Shown here piece by piece: positions 1 to 10,255 of a stretch of DNA of 34,184 nucleotides. Numbering within the stretch: position 1 is the first letter of the stretch; the number at the start of each line of letters is the position of its first letter. The stretch spans positions 1 through 34,184 of the forward strand of contig JAKLLB010000044.1 in assembly GCA_023150345.1 (NCBI GenBank), in the 5' to 3' direction. The stretch is from Aquabacterium sp. (GTDB lineage: Bacteria; Pseudomonadota; Gammaproteobacteria; Burkholderiales; Burkholderiaceae_C). The notes below the pieces were generated by a model. The model worked only from the letters and a program-made list of their open reading frames with translations, was not told the DNA's origin and made no database searches. The position numbers and the translations under genes are program-made.

Positions 1-661
1 CCTCGCCCTCCTCGTCGGCGATGGCCAGCTCGCGCGCCAGCTGCAGGCCCTGCTCGTACTGCACCCGCGCCTCGTCCAGGCGCTGCAGCCGCAGACAGTT
101 CACGCCCATGTTCAAGTGCGTGAACAGGCGCAGCTTGGCCAGGCGAGCGGCATCGGCGCGGGAATCGCCGGCACCCCGGATGGCGCCCTGCAATTCGGTA
201 TAGACCGCCACCGCCAGCTCGGCATGGCCCAGCGCGTCGCAGATCTGACCCACGCCGAGCTTGGCCCAGCCCCACTGCACCAGCTCGCCGGCGCGCTGGG
301 CCACGTCCAGCGCCTCGGTCCACAACTCCAGTGCAGCGGCGTAATCGGCGCGCGCATAGTGCACCCGGCCGATCAGAACCATCAGCTCGGCCTGATCGTC
401 GAACCAGCGTGCGCGGCGGCTGCGCTCGAGCGCCTCGTGCAGCCAATGCAGGCCTTCGTCGGGGTGCCCGCGCTGGTCGACGATCAGCGCGAAGGCCTTG
501 GCCAGCAGCACGAACGCCGCATCGTCGTGCAGAACCGCCGCCTGCTGCAGCGCCAGCACGCACTCGTCGAACAAGGCCGGACTGCGCCGGTTGTGGCAGT
601 CCTGGCCCAGCCGCTCGACCTGCGCGCGCAGTTCAGGGCGTGTCTGGCGAGGATGAAGCAT
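1..661 (-). CDS. TPR-repeat protein, N-terminal part (runs off left edge)
   Basis: An open frame on the minus strand starts at ATG 661-659 (MLHPRQTRPELRAQ...) and is still open at base 1, so about 220 N-terminal residues are visible. The protein is a run of amphipathic helix pairs with TPR-like spacing: alanine and leucine at packing positions, and repeat units containing GRVHYARADYAAAL, VGQICDALGHAELA and NCLRLQRLDEARVQYEQGL. There is no signal peptide or membrane segment, so it looks cytoplasmic. In Burkholderiales such N-terminal TPR arrays often precede a GGDEF or other signalling domain, but the C-terminal part lies outside the window and the output domain is unknown. No strong ribosome binding site precedes the ATG. 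The gene lies downstream of the TonB receptor on the same strand but is separated from it by a terminator. Confidence 0.7.
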   Translation of the reverse strand, partial: MLHPRQTRPELRAQVERLGQDCHNRRSPALFDECVLALQQAAVLHDDAAFVLLAKAFALIVDQRGHPDEGLHWLHEALERSRRARWFDDQAELMVLIGRVHYARADYAAALELWTEALDVAQRAGELVQWGWAKLGVGQICDALGHAELAVAVYTELQGAIRGAGDSRADAARLAKLRLFTHLNMGVNCLRLQRLDEARVQYEQGLQLARELAIADEEGE

Positions 662-723
662 GGCGCGTGGGCGCCCCGGGGCGGGGCTGGGACTGTCTCG
701 GGGATGTTACGTGAGACGCGCAC

Positions 724-751
724 AAAAAAAATACGCGGGCATTGCCCGCGT
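724..751 (-). terminator. Rho-independent terminator of the TonB receptor gene
   Basis: An 8-bp perfect stem (ACGCGGGC / GCCCGCGT, 733-740 with 744-751) has a 3-base loop. On the minus strand it is followed directly by eight T residues (plus-strand A run at 724-731). It sits about 95 bases past the stop codon of the TonB receptor gene and upstream of the TPR gene, so it should end receptor transcription. Confidence 0.88.
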
Positions 752-769
752 GAACCCCCCATTTGCCGT

Positions 770-836
770 CGGGCCGCCAGAAGCGGCCCGCGGTCCTGGA
801 TACGGATGGTGCGCTGCCGGCCCGAGCGGGCAGCGC
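770..836 (-). repeat. Two further hairpins in the receptor 3' untranslated region
   Basis: Two perfect 8-bp inverted repeats lie between the receptor stop codon and the terminator: CGGGCCGC/GCGGCCCG (770-777 with 783-790) and GCGCTGCC/GGCAGCGC (811-818 with 829-836). Neither has a T tract. They could protect the 3' end of the mRNA. The arms of the second also occur, in reversed order, in the hairpin at 20117-20148. Confidence 0.5.
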
Positions 837-846
837 GAGCCGAGGG

Positions 847-3800
847 TCAGAACTCGTAGCGCAGCGTGATCTGGGCCGCCCACTGCGACTCGCCAGATGC
901 TTGCCGGGTGGAGAAGTCCTCGACCGAGCCCATGCTGTAGACGTACTTGCCTTGCGCGTTGCGGCCGACATAGTTGACGAAGCTGCGGTTCGACGGGAAG
1001 GTCACCTCGTCGATGCGGCCCCACTTCTTGTTCAACAGGTTGCCGAAGTTGAAGATGTCCAGGGACAGCGAACCCTTGTGGCCCTTCAGGAAGCCAGGCA
1101 CCTCCTGCGAGACCCGCACATCGAAGCTGTTGACCCAGCGGCCACGGGTGTTGTTGCGACCCACCACGCCACCGGCGGCCCCCCTGAGCACGTCGTGCGC
1201 GTTGACGACCTCCCAGAAGCGCGCCTCCTCGGCTGCACCGCCCTTGAACTCGACATCGCCCGAGCCTGGAGCCGAGGGGATGTACATCAGGTCGTTGCCG
1301 CCGATACCGTCACCGTTCATGTCGTTGATGAAGGTCCAGCTGTACGGCTTGCCGGCGCGGCCTTCGTAAAACACGCCCAGCGATGTGCGGTACTCGCCGA
1401 AGAAGGCGCGCGACCATGTGGCGGTGGCGCTGATGCGGTCCTTCACCAGGTAGTTGCTGTTCTGCTCGATCTCTTCATTGGGATTGAAGATGTTGCGGTT
1501 GCCCCAGTTCGAACCCGACGTCGACGACGTGAGTGGGCTGACTTCCTTGGCGCTCGTGCGCGTGTAGGCCAGGTTCCAGCCGAAACCGCGGGCAGCAGGC
1601 TGACCCACCGACAACGTGATGGCGTCGCCGCCGCCCTTGGAGGTGGCATCGGCCAGCAGCACGTTGCCGAACGCCGAGTTGCTCAGTGCCCGTGTGCGAC
1701 TCTGGCCGGACGGCGTCGCGCAGGCGCCGTTGGTGATGGGCGTGCCGTTGGCGTTCCAGCAGGCCGGGTTCAGGCCCTCGGCGCGCCAGTAGAGCTCACG
1801 GCCATCGCTGCCCGTCGCCGTGGGCGCACCCAGGTTCAGGTGGCGATAGAAGATGGCCTTGTTGGTCTTGGTATGCAGCCACTCCGCGCCCACCGTCAGC
1901 ACGCCCACGACGGGAAGTGCGGGCGTTTCGGTGTCGAACGCGAGATTGAGCTTCCACACCGAGGGCTGCTCCAGGTCCGGCGACAGCAAGTCGACATTCG
2001 CGGCAGGGATTGTGCCGGTCAGGCTGTTGGGCTGTGCGTCGGGATCGGCGCTGAACATCAGGTTGGCCGTCGAGCAAGCGGTGTAGCTGGCGCAACGCAG
2101 TTCCATCACCGATTTGCCGGTGTTGCTGAACGGGTTGCTCAGCCACACGTTGGCCGCAGCACCCTGGAACAGCCCCATGCCGCCGCGCAGTTGCGCGCGG
2201 CGCGCGGCCGACGAGAGATCCCAGTTGAAGCCCACGCGGGGCTGGAACAGGTTGTTGCCGTCCAGCGTCACGGTGTTGTCCATGCCGAAACCACCTGTGG
2301 CACGGGTATAGGTCGTGCCGTTGATGGAACCGGCAACCGGGGCCTCGGACACCTTCGCGTTGGCCCGCGGCTTGGTGTCCACCTGCTGCTGGTCGACACG
2401 CATGCCAAACATCAGGCTGAACGCCTTGCTGAGTTTCCAGCTGTCCTGAACGAACAGGCCGATGTTGCCGTAGCTCCAGTTGGCCGCCGCGTCGCCGATG
2501 ACCAGGCCCGGTTGCGGTACCTGGACAACGAAGGCTGACGGCTTGCCGCTGCGGAAGTTCTCCAGCACCGCGAGGTCGCGCTGGGCCGCCGTCATCTGCG
2601 TGCAATTGGTGAACGTGCCGAAGCTGTAGGTGCCCGGCTCGCAACCAAAGGTGTAGTTGCCGTTGGTGTTCTGCACGAAGGCGTTGTAGACCTCGTTGTC
2701 GGCGAAGTCGGCGCCAAACTTCACTTCATGAGCGCCAGCGGTCCATGTGGCGCCCGCGTACACGTCCAGCGTGGACGTATCCAGCACGTTGAAGTGCCGG
2801 CTGTTTTCGGTGCCCATGTTCAGGAAACGGTTGTTCGAGCTGACGCCCGATGGCGTGCCCGCCGGCAAATCGCCGCTGAACCGCATCCCGATGGCCGGCA
2901 GACGGGTGCCGTTGGCCGGCGTGTGGCGCTGCTGGTAGTCGCGCTTGGACAGCTTGAGTTCGGTGCTGAGCGACGGCGTCCAGTCGGCAAACCACTGACC
3001 GACGACGCTCTCGACCTCCTTGGAGGTGTTGAACCACCACGAACTCAGCGAAAGGCCGGTGGCGGAGAACCCGTTCAGGATCGGCTCGCTCTGCTGTGTC
3101 TTCGTGTAGCGCAGGCTGGCCCGGTGGGCGTCGTTGATGTTCCAGTCGAGCTTGAGCAGCGCGTCCTTCACATCCAGCGCCAGCCCCGAGGGCACCGCAG
3201 ATGTGCCCACATCGACGCCCCAGGTGTCCTTGGCGATCGAGATGGCCTGGTCGATGGCGCTCTGTGTGATGCCCACGTTCGTCTTTTCGCTGCCCAGCGG
3301 GCCGTAGACCGGGCTGGTGCGCGAGCTCTTGTACTCCTCGTAGCTGCCGAAGAAGAACAGCTTGTCCTTGACGATGGGGCCGCCGACGACGAACCCCTTT
3401 GTGCTGTCCTCGAAATTCGGCGGCGCGAAGTACGTGCCGCTGGTGCGGTTGTAGCGGTCGCCGGCCAACTTGTCGTCGCGGAAGACGTAGTAGACGCTGC
3501 CCTTGAATTCGTTGGTGCCGCTCTTGGTGACGGCATTGATGTTGGCGCCGGTGTAGCCCTTCTGGGTGACGTCGTAGTTGCTCAGGTTGACCTGCACCGA
3601 CTGGATCGCATCGATGGAGATCGGCTGCTTCAGCGTGGGCAGGTTGTTGGACTCCAGGCCGAAGGTGTCGTTGGTGGTGACCCCGTCGACCGTGATCGAG
3701 TTGAAGCGCGTGTTCTGCCCCAGCGCCGAGATCTCGCCGCGCTCCTTGTCGGTCTGCGCCAGGCGCGGGTCGGTGCGGGCGTAGTCCTGCAGGTTGCGCT

Positions 3801-4254
3801 GGATCGAGGCGAAGGCAGCCAGTTCGCGGCTGCCGAGGTTGGTGCCGGCGCCCATGTTGGCGGCGCCGAAGCGGCCGCCACCGCCCTGGCCGGTGACGAC
3901 CACCTGGGCCGTGGCGGCGCCCAGCACGCTGTCAACGGGGGTGCTCTCGGCCAGCGCCAGGAACACGCCTTCGCGGCGGTCGGTCTGGCCGTCCTTGGCG
4001 AAGGTGATGGTGTAGGGGCCGCCGGCGCGCAGCCCGCGCACGGCATAGCGGCCGTCGGCGTCGGTCGTGGCGGTGTTCGACGAGCCCGACTCGATGTGGC
4101 GGATGTTGACGCTGACGCCGGCCAGCGGCTTGCCGTCGGCACCGGTGACGCGGCCGCCGACGGCGGCTGTGGTGTTCTGGGCCAGCGCCGGGGCGGCGGC
4201 CAGGGCAACGGCCACGCTGATGACGGTGCGGGCCAGCAAGGGATGGGGATTCAT
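847..4254 (-). CDS. TonB-dependent receptor, Oar-like, with N-terminal carboxypeptidase-regulatory-like domain
   Basis: Outer-membrane transporter of 1135 residues. The signal peptide (MNPHPLLARTVISVAVALAA, then APALAQ) is followed by a carboxypeptidase-regulatory-like beta domain at about residues 28-115 (VGGRVTGADGKPLAGVSVNI, DADGRYAVRGLRAG). Next come a plug domain with repeated references to a variable loop (ITVDGVTTNDTFGLESNNLP, NINAVTKSGTNEFKG) and a long beta barrel ending in ITLRYEF, with the C-terminal phenylalanine usual for outer-membrane proteins. The size and domain order match the Oar/OmpA-related branch of TonB receptors. I prefer ATG 4254 because GGAGG lies 10 bases upstream; a GTG at 4263 also fits the frame but abuts that site. 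The substrate is unknown. The neighbouring 5'-nucleotidase and nucleoside genes make nucleotide-related uptake possible, but this is inference. A terminator follows at 724-751. Confidence 0.9.
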   Translation of the reverse strand: MNPHPLLARTVISVAVALAAAPALAQNTTAAVGGRVTGADGKPLAGVSVNIRHIESGSSNTATTDADGRYAVRGLRAGGPYTITFAKDGQTDRREGVFLALAESTPVDSVLGAATAQVVVTGQGGGGRFGAANMGAGTNLGSRELAAFASIQRNLQDYARTDPRLAQTDKERGEISALGQNTRFNSITVDGVTTNDTFGLESNNLPTLKQPISIDAIQSVQVNLSNYDVTQKGYTGANINAVTKSGTNEFKGSVYYVFRDDKLAGDRYNRTSGTYFAPPNFEDSTKGFVVGGPIVKDKLFFFGSYEEYKSSRTSPVYGPLGSEKTNVGITQSAIDQAISIAKDTWGVDVGTSAVPSGLALDVKDALLKLDWNINDAHRASLRYTKTQQSEPILNGFSATGLSLSSWWFNTSKEVESVVGQWFADWTPSLSTELKLSKRDYQQRHTPANGTRLPAIGMRFSGDLPAGTPSGVSSNNRFLNMGTENSRHFNVLDTSTLDVYAGATWTAGAHEVKFGADFADNEVYNAFVQNTNGNYTFGCEPGTYSFGTFTNCTQMTAAQRDLAVLENFRSGKPSAFVVQVPQPGLVIGDAAANWSYGNIGLFVQDSWKLSKAFSLMFGMRVDQQQVDTKPRANAKVSEAPVAGSINGTTYTRATGGFGMDNTVTLDGNNLFQPRVGFNWDLSSAARRAQLRGGMGLFQGAAANVWLSNPFSNTGKSVMELRCASYTACSTANLMFSADPDAQPNSLTGTIPAANVDLLSPDLEQPSVWKLNLAFDTETPALPVVGVLTVGAEWLHTKTNKAIFYRHLNLGAPTATGSDGRELYWRAEGLNPACWNANGTPITNGACATPSGQSRTRALSNSAFGNVLLADATSKGGGDAITLSVGQPAARGFGWNLAYTRTSAKEVSPLTSSTSGSNWGNRNIFNPNEEIEQNSNYLVKDRISATATWSRAFFGEYRTSLGVFYEGRAGKPYSWTFINDMNGDGIGGNDLMYIPSAPGSGDVEFKGGAAEEARFWEVVNAHDVLRGAAGGVVGRNNTRGRWVNSFDVRVSQEVPGFLKGHKGSLSLDIFNFGNLLNKKWGRIDEVTFPSNRSFVNYVGRNAQGKYVYSMGSVEDFSTRQASGESQWAAQITLRYEF

Positions 4255-4442
4255 TGTGCTCACTCCTCCGGGATCGGGACCAATCGGTCAATCTCGCGCA
4301 TTTGTGCCCTCCGGTGAACCGCGGTAACCCCGGATGGCGGGTTTTCGCCACAACCGGCATCCGCCGCGGCGTGCGTCGGGCAAAGGGCGCAGTGTCGCTG
4401 CGTCATGTGCCGGTTCGATGACAAGACTGGAGGCAGTGCCGC

Positions 4443-6302
4443 TCAGTCCACCCACACGATGCTGCGGGGCGGCTGCGGGGCGGGGCCGCCGGCCAGGTGG
4501 GCGAGCAGCGCATCGATGTCCTGGCCGCCGCCGGTGCGGTCGCGCCCGGTGGCCAGCAGCGCGAAGCCGTCGCCGCCTTCGGCCAGGAAGCCGTTGACGG
4601 TGAGCCGATAGACGGCCTCGGGCCGCACCGGTGCCCCGTCGAGCTGCAGGTCGGCCACGCGCTGGCCGTGGGGCCGGCTGGCCAGCCACTGATAGCGCAG
4701 GTTCGAAGACGGTTGCAGCAACGTGGGCGCAGCCCGCCCGGGGCCCTGCTGCGACTCCAGCAGTTCGCGCAACTGCGCGCCGGTCAGGCTCATCACCACC
4801 AGGCTGTTGCCGAACGGCTGCATGGTGAACGCCTCGCCGAAGGTCACTGGGCAGGGCGGCGCCTGGCGGCAGGCCAGGTCGGCGCGGATCCCACCCGGGT
4901 TCATCAGCGCCAGTTGGGCACCGCCGCGGGCTGGGTCGCGGGTGGCCGCCAGTTGGGCGTCGGCGATCAGCTGGCCGGCCGTGGTCTGGCCGCGGCCGCT
5001 GCGTTCGAAGCTGCCCTGGATACGCCCCACCACGCGCTGCGCGCGCGGCGCCACCGCGGCGCTGAACCGCGCCACCTCGGCCTGCACCGCCGGGTCGGGC
5101 CGCGCCTGGCGCAGCACCGTGGCCCAGGGCTCGGGCTCGGCGGCGGCCACGCGCTCGCGCTGGGCGGCGTCGGTGCGCTCGTTGAGCACGGGCAGATTGC
5201 GGCTGCGGGTGGCGGCCCTGTCGACCCGCCCGGTGCGCGCGTCGATCACCAGGTCGGTCACCGACAGCCCGCGGCTGTACGAGGTGGACTGGATCACCGG
5301 CCGACCGTCGATGACGCAGCGGTAGCCCTGGTGCGTATGGCCGCTGATGATCAGGTCGACTGCGGGCGTGATGCGCGCGGCCAGGTCGACGATGCGCCCG
5401 CGCAGTCCGGGGCAGCGCTCGTCGTTCCAGTCGCCCGGCTGCTGGGCGGCACCGATCTCGCCACCTTCGTGCAGCGTGACCACCAGCGCGTTCACGCCCT
5501 GCGCCTGCAGTGCCTGCGCACTGCGGTTGATGGCCTCGGCCTCGTCGTCGAAACGCAGCCCGGCGATGCCCGAGGGCATGACGATCTTGGGCGTGCCCCG
5601 CGTGACCGCGCCGATGAACCCGACCCGCACCGGCCCCACCTGCCGCACCCAGGCCGGGGCGAACAGCGGCTGCCCGCCCGGTGCCATGACGTTGGCGGCG
5701 AGCACCGCGAATCGGGCACCGGCATAGGGCGCCAGGGCGCAGGGCGTGCCCGGCGCACCCAGCGCATCGGCAGAGCAGCCGCCGGCCACCAGGCGTTGCA
5801 GCTCGCGCACGCCGGCATCGAACTCATGGTTGCCCACGGCGGCCACATCGACGCCCAGGCGGTTCATGAGCTCCACCGTGGTCTCGTGGCGGAACAGCGT
5901 GGACACCAGCGGCGCGGCGCCCACCATGTCGCCCGCGGAGACCACCACCGTGTGCGGCACCTGGGCGCGCAGGGTGGCGACCAGGCCGGCCATCGCCGCC
6001 GCGCCGCCCACCGGCACGCGCTGGGTCGTGCCGGGGCGCGTGGCATCGGGCAGCGACAGGGTCAGGGTGGCCGGCTCGAGGTGACCGTGGAAGTCGTTGA
6101 AGCCGATCACCCGCAGCTGCACGGTCTCTGGCGCAGCCGCGCCGCCCGCCGGCGGAGCGCCGGCGCAGCCGGCAAGCGCTGCCAGCGCCGCGAGCACGGC
6201 CGGCAGCGCCCGTGCGGTGGTGCGCCACGTGGCAGGCGATCGGTGGGCAGCAGCAGGGCGGTGTTCGGCGGCGGCCCGCGCACAAAGGGCGGTGGGTTTC
6301 AT
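4443..6302 (-). CDS. Lipoprotein bifunctional metallophosphatase / 5'-nucleotidase (UshA family)
   Basis: 619 residues. The N-terminus ends in a lipobox (LAGC, Cys46), so the protein should be lipid-anchored and face the periplasm or cell surface. The metallophosphatase domain shows all the expected motifs: FNDFHGH (Asp70, His72), GD at 124-125, GNHE at 157-160, His278 in TLHEGG, and GHTH at 321-324. The C-terminal 5'-nucleotidase domain has NPGGIR (468-473), QPFGNSL (495-501) and a GGDGF loop (576-580) that helps bind the base. Enzymes of this family hydrolyse nucleoside monophosphates, and some hydrolyse UDP-sugars, to nucleoside plus phosphate. It lies 73 bases downstream of adenosine deaminase on the same strand and upstream of the TonB receptor, which fits release of nucleosides for uptake. 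The 188 bases between this gene and the receptor start show no convincing promoter. Confidence 0.9.
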   Translation of the reverse strand: MKPTALCARAAAEHRPAAAHRSPATWRTTARALPAVLAALAALAGCAGAPPAGGAAAPETVQLRVIGFNDFHGHLEPATLTLSLPDATRPGTTQRVPVGGAAAMAGLVATLRAQVPHTVVVSAGDMVGAAPLVSTLFRHETTVELMNRLGVDVAAVGNHEFDAGVRELQRLVAGGCSADALGAPGTPCALAPYAGARFAVLAANVMAPGGQPLFAPAWVRQVGPVRVGFIGAVTRGTPKIVMPSGIAGLRFDDEAEAINRSAQALQAQGVNALVVTLHEGGEIGAAQQPGDWNDERCPGLRGRIVDLAARITPAVDLIISGHTHQGYRCVIDGRPVIQSTSYSRGLSVTDLVIDARTGRVDRAATRSRNLPVLNERTDAAQRERVAAAEPEPWATVLRQARPDPAVQAEVARFSAAVAPRAQRVVGRIQGSFERSGRGQTTAGQLIADAQLAATRDPARGGAQLALMNPGGIRADLACRQAPPCPVTFGEAFTMQPFGNSLVVMSLTGAQLRELLESQQGPGRAAPTLLQPSSNLRYQWLASRPHGQRVADLQLDGAPVRPEAVYRLTVNGFLAEGGDGFALLATGRDRTGGGQDIDALLAHLAGGPAPQPPRSIVWVD

Positions 6303-6375
6303 GGCCCCGAGTGTGCCTCGCCTGCGTGACGCCCCGGCGGCACGGGCGCACCGCAGGTGGCGGTCGCACCGGGCC

Positions 6376-7497
6376 CTAGAGCCCCAGCTGCTGGGCGTCG
6401 GCCCACCGCCGGATGGCCGCGGCGGCAGACTCGCGCGCGGTCGCGGGCAGAAACGAAGCCTCGGCCGCCGCCAGGCCCATGCGCGCGAGGTCGGCCCAGC
6501 CCAGCCCGGCTTCGGCCACCAACAGCGCGGCCTCCAGGTCGCTGCGGGTGCGCGACATCAGCCGGTTGTCGGTGTTGACGCCGACCGACAGGCCCGCCCG
6601 CCACAGCGCGCCGATGGGGTGGCGGGCAACCGACGACGCAGCGCCGGTGTGCACGTTGCTGCTGGGGCACACCTCGAAGTGCACGCGCTGCGTGCGCAAC
6701 CCATCCAGGAACGCGGCCTCCTCGGGTCGACCCAGCACATCGACCAGGCGCACGCCATGGCCGATGCGCTGCGCACCCAGCGCGACCGCCTCGCGCACGC
6801 GCACGGCACCGTCGGCCTCGCCAGCATGCAGCGTGAGCCCCAGGCCGGCGGCACGCACCTCGGCCAGCAGCGCCGCATGCGGCCTGGCCGGCCAGCCGGC
6901 CTCGGGGCCGGCCAGGTCGAAGCCGACCACGCCCTGCGCGGCATAGCGCCGCGCCAGCGCGGCCGCCTGGGCGATGCGCTCGGCCGGCTCGTGGCGCATG
7001 CCGCAGACGATCAAACCGCTGGCCAGCGGCGAGCTCGCCAGACCGGTCAGCAAGGCCTCGACCGCGGCTTCGCCCGCCACGCCATGGGCCTCGAACAGCA
7101 GCGGCGCCACGCGGAACTCGGCAAGCACACAGCCCTCGGCACGCGCGTCTTCGGCGGCCTCGAAGGCCACCCGCTCCAGCGCACGGGGCGTGCCCATGGC
7201 CGCCACGGTGAGCGCAAAGCCGCGCAGATACTCCGGCAGCGAACCGGCATGCACGCGGGCATCGAACCAGGCCGCCAGCGTTGCCTCGCTGTCGGCCGGC
7301 GCGGTGAGACCGCGCTCGCGCAACAGCTCCAGCAAGGTGCCCACGCGCAGGCCGCCGTCCAGGTGCTCGTGCAGCAGCACTTTCGGGCAGGCGCGGGCCA
7401 GGTCGAGCAGATGGGCATCGAGCCCGGCCTGCGCCTGCAGGGGCGTGGGGTGCGCCGCGGCGGGGCGCGCGTCAGGGTGGGGCTGCGGCGCGGACAT
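6376..7497 (-). CDS. add: Adenosine deaminase
   Basis: 373-residue cytoplasmic enzyme converting adenosine (and deoxyadenosine) to inosine plus ammonia in purine salvage. The TIM-barrel zinc site is complete: HEH (43-45) after CPKVLL, HAGE (224-227) with the catalytic glutamate, RIGHG (244-248), and NTDN (308-311) with the zinc/catalytic Asp310. The CPSSNVHTG stretch (277-285) is also typical of the family. About 25 residues precede the barrel and look disordered; ATG 7497 is the first reasonable start, though its ribosome binding site is weak. The gene is divergent from the nucleoside transporter genes across a 91-base gap and probably co-transcribed with the 5'-nucleotidase gene downstream. 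Confidence 0.95.
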   Translation of the reverse strand: MSAPQPHPDARPAAAHPTPLQAQAGLDAHLLDLARACPKVLLHEHLDGGLRVGTLLELLRERGLTAPADSEATLAAWFDARVHAGSLPEYLRGFALTVAAMGTPRALERVAFEAAEDARAEGCVLAEFRVAPLLFEAHGVAGEAAVEALLTGLASSPLASGLIVCGMRHEPAERIAQAAALARRYAAQGVVGFDLAGPEAGWPARPHAALLAEVRAAGLGLTLHAGEADGAVRVREAVALGAQRIGHGVRLVDVLGRPEEAAFLDGLRTQRVHFEVCPSSNVHTGAASSVARHPIGALWRAGLSVGVNTDNRLMSRTRSDLEAALLVAEAGLGWADLARMGLAAAEASFLPATARESAAAAIRRWADAQQLGL

Positions 7498-7588
7498 CGC
7501 ACGATGCTAGCAACTACCGGGTGGGCGGGTGCGCCAGTCTTGCTATCCTGCCCGGTCCGCAATCGAACCCACGAGGAGCCCGTCCACC
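7498..7588. promoter_or_regulatory. Divergent control region between add and the nucleoside-binding protein gene
   Basis: 91 bases hold the start signals of both directions. For the plus strand, GAGGAG at 7573-7578 is a good ribosome binding site 10 bases before ATG 7589, and TATCCT (7544-7549) is a possible -10 box, but no good -35 box lies 17 bases upstream. I see no clear operator. Promoter calls here are weak; the ribosome binding site is firm. Confidence 0.45.
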
Positions 7589-8554
7589 ATGAAGCCGACG
7601 CTGATCGCCGCCGTCCTGTCCACGCTGGCCGTGGGCGCGCTGGCCCAACCCGCCATCGTCTACGACATGGGCGGCAAGTTCGACAAGTCGTTCAACGAGG
7701 CCGCCTACAACGGCGCCGAGCGCTGGAAGAAGGAGACCGGCAAGGCCTACCTCGACTTCGAGATCGCCAACGAGGCCCAGCGCGAGCAGGCCCTGCGGCG
7801 CATGGCCCAGAAGGGCGCGAACCCCATCATCGGCGTGGGCTTCTCGCAGGGCTCGGCCATCGAGAAGGTGTCCAAGGACTTCCCGAAGCTGTCGTTCGTC
7901 ATCATCGATTCGGTGGTCAAGCAGCCCAATGTCGAGTCCATCGTCTTCAAGGAGCATGAGGGCAGCTTCCTGGTGGGCATGATGGCCGCCATCGCCAGCA
8001 AGTCGGGCAAGGTGGGCTTCGTCGGCGGCATGGACATCCCGCTGATCCGCAAGTTCCAGTGCGGCTACGAGCAGGGCGTGAAGTACGCCAATCCCAAGGC
8101 CGAGATCTACGCCAACATGACCGGCACTACCGCCAGCGCCTGGAACGACCCCACCCGGGGCGCCGAGCTGGCCAAGGCGCAGTTCGCCAAGGGCGCCGAT
8201 GTGGTGTTCGCCGCCGCCGGCGGCACCGGCATGGGCGTCTACCAGGCGGCCAAGGATGCCGGCAAGCTGGCCATCGGCGTCGACAGCAACCAGAACCACC
8301 TGCAGCCCGGCACCATGCTCACCTCGATGGTCAAGGGCGTGGACGTGGCGGTGTACAACGCCGCGAAGAAGTCCACCCCGGGCGTGTCGTCGCTGGGCCT
8401 GAAGGAGGGCGCCGTCGACTACGCGCTCGACAAGCACAACGAGAAGCTGGTGACGCCGGAGATGAAGAAGCGCGTCGATGCCGCCAAGGCCGACATCGTC
8501 GCCGGAAAGATCAAGGTGGCCGACTACATGGCGGACAACGCCTGTAAATACTGA
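7589..8554 (+). CDS. BMP-family nucleoside ABC transporter, substrate-binding protein
   Basis: 321-residue periplasmic binding protein of the BmpA/PnrA family, whose characterised members bind purine and other nucleosides. A short Sec signal peptide (MKPTLIAAVLSTLAVGALAQ) lacks a lipobox cysteine, so this is a soluble periplasmic form, unlike the lipoprotein forms of spirochaetes and Gram-positives. Family landmarks are YDMGGKFDKSFNEAAYNGAE near the mature N-terminus, VGFVGGMDIPLIRKFQCGYE in the middle, and AIGVDSNQNHL with MLTSMVKGVDVAVY near the C-terminus. The start at ATG 7589 is set by GAGGAG and the signal peptide; the frame is open further upstream but without a plausible start. It is the first gene of the transporter operon and is followed by a strong hairpin before the ATPase gene. 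Confidence 0.93.
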   Translation: MKPTLIAAVLSTLAVGALAQPAIVYDMGGKFDKSFNEAAYNGAERWKKETGKAYLDFEIANEAQREQALRRMAQKGANPIIGVGFSQGSAIEKVSKDFPKLSFVIIDSVVKQPNVESIVFKEHEGSFLVGMMAAIASKSGKVGFVGGMDIPLIRKFQCGYEQGVKYANPKAEIYANMTGTTASAWNDPTRGAELAKAQFAKGADVVFAAAGGTGMGVYQAAKDAGKLAIGVDSNQNHLQPGTMLTSMVKGVDVAVYNAAKKSTPGVSSLGLKEGAVDYALDKHNEKLVTPEMKKRVDAAKADIVAGKIKVADYMADNACKY

Positions 8555-8591
8555 GGCCCCGGCCGCCTGGCGGCCGCCCCCGCGGGGCTGA

Positions 8592-8625
8592 TTGAACCCG
8601 ACCGGGAAACCCGGATCGGGTTCAA
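8592..8625 (+). repeat. Long stem-loop between binding-protein and ATPase genes
   Basis: TTGAACCCGACCGGG (8592-8606) pairs with 8610-8625 across a 3-base AAA loop, giving 15 base pairs with a single bulged A (8615). No T tract follows, so it is not a classical terminator. In binding-protein transporter operons such intercistronic stems often protect the upstream mRNA and allow more binding protein than ATPase or permease; that role is inferred here. Confidence 0.75.
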
Positions 8626-8683
8626 CCCTTCGATCGCCACCGCGCTCCCCTGACCGCTGCGCGGTCTGTCCCCTCCGGGGTCA

Positions 8684-10234
<1,551 letters not shown>

Positions 10235-10255
10235 GCCACCCCACTCGACCCGTCG

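Noticed and set aside
4277-4300. Short GACC-AATC-GGTC symmetry upstream of the TonB receptor gene, considered as an operator
   Set aside because: Only 4-bp arms, no promoter boxes at suitable distance, and no known regulator site that I recognise.
763-4317. Two long plus-strand open frames (763-2538 and 2728-4317) covering most of the TonB receptor gene
   Set aside because: They are antisense shadows produced by high GC. The translations are rich in Arg, Ala and His without domain pattern, while the minus strand gives a complete receptor.
4497-7959. Long plus-strand frames opposite the 5'-nucleotidase and adenosine deaminase genes
   Set aside because: The minus-strand proteins have every catalytic motif; the plus-strand translations have none and run past gene boundaries.
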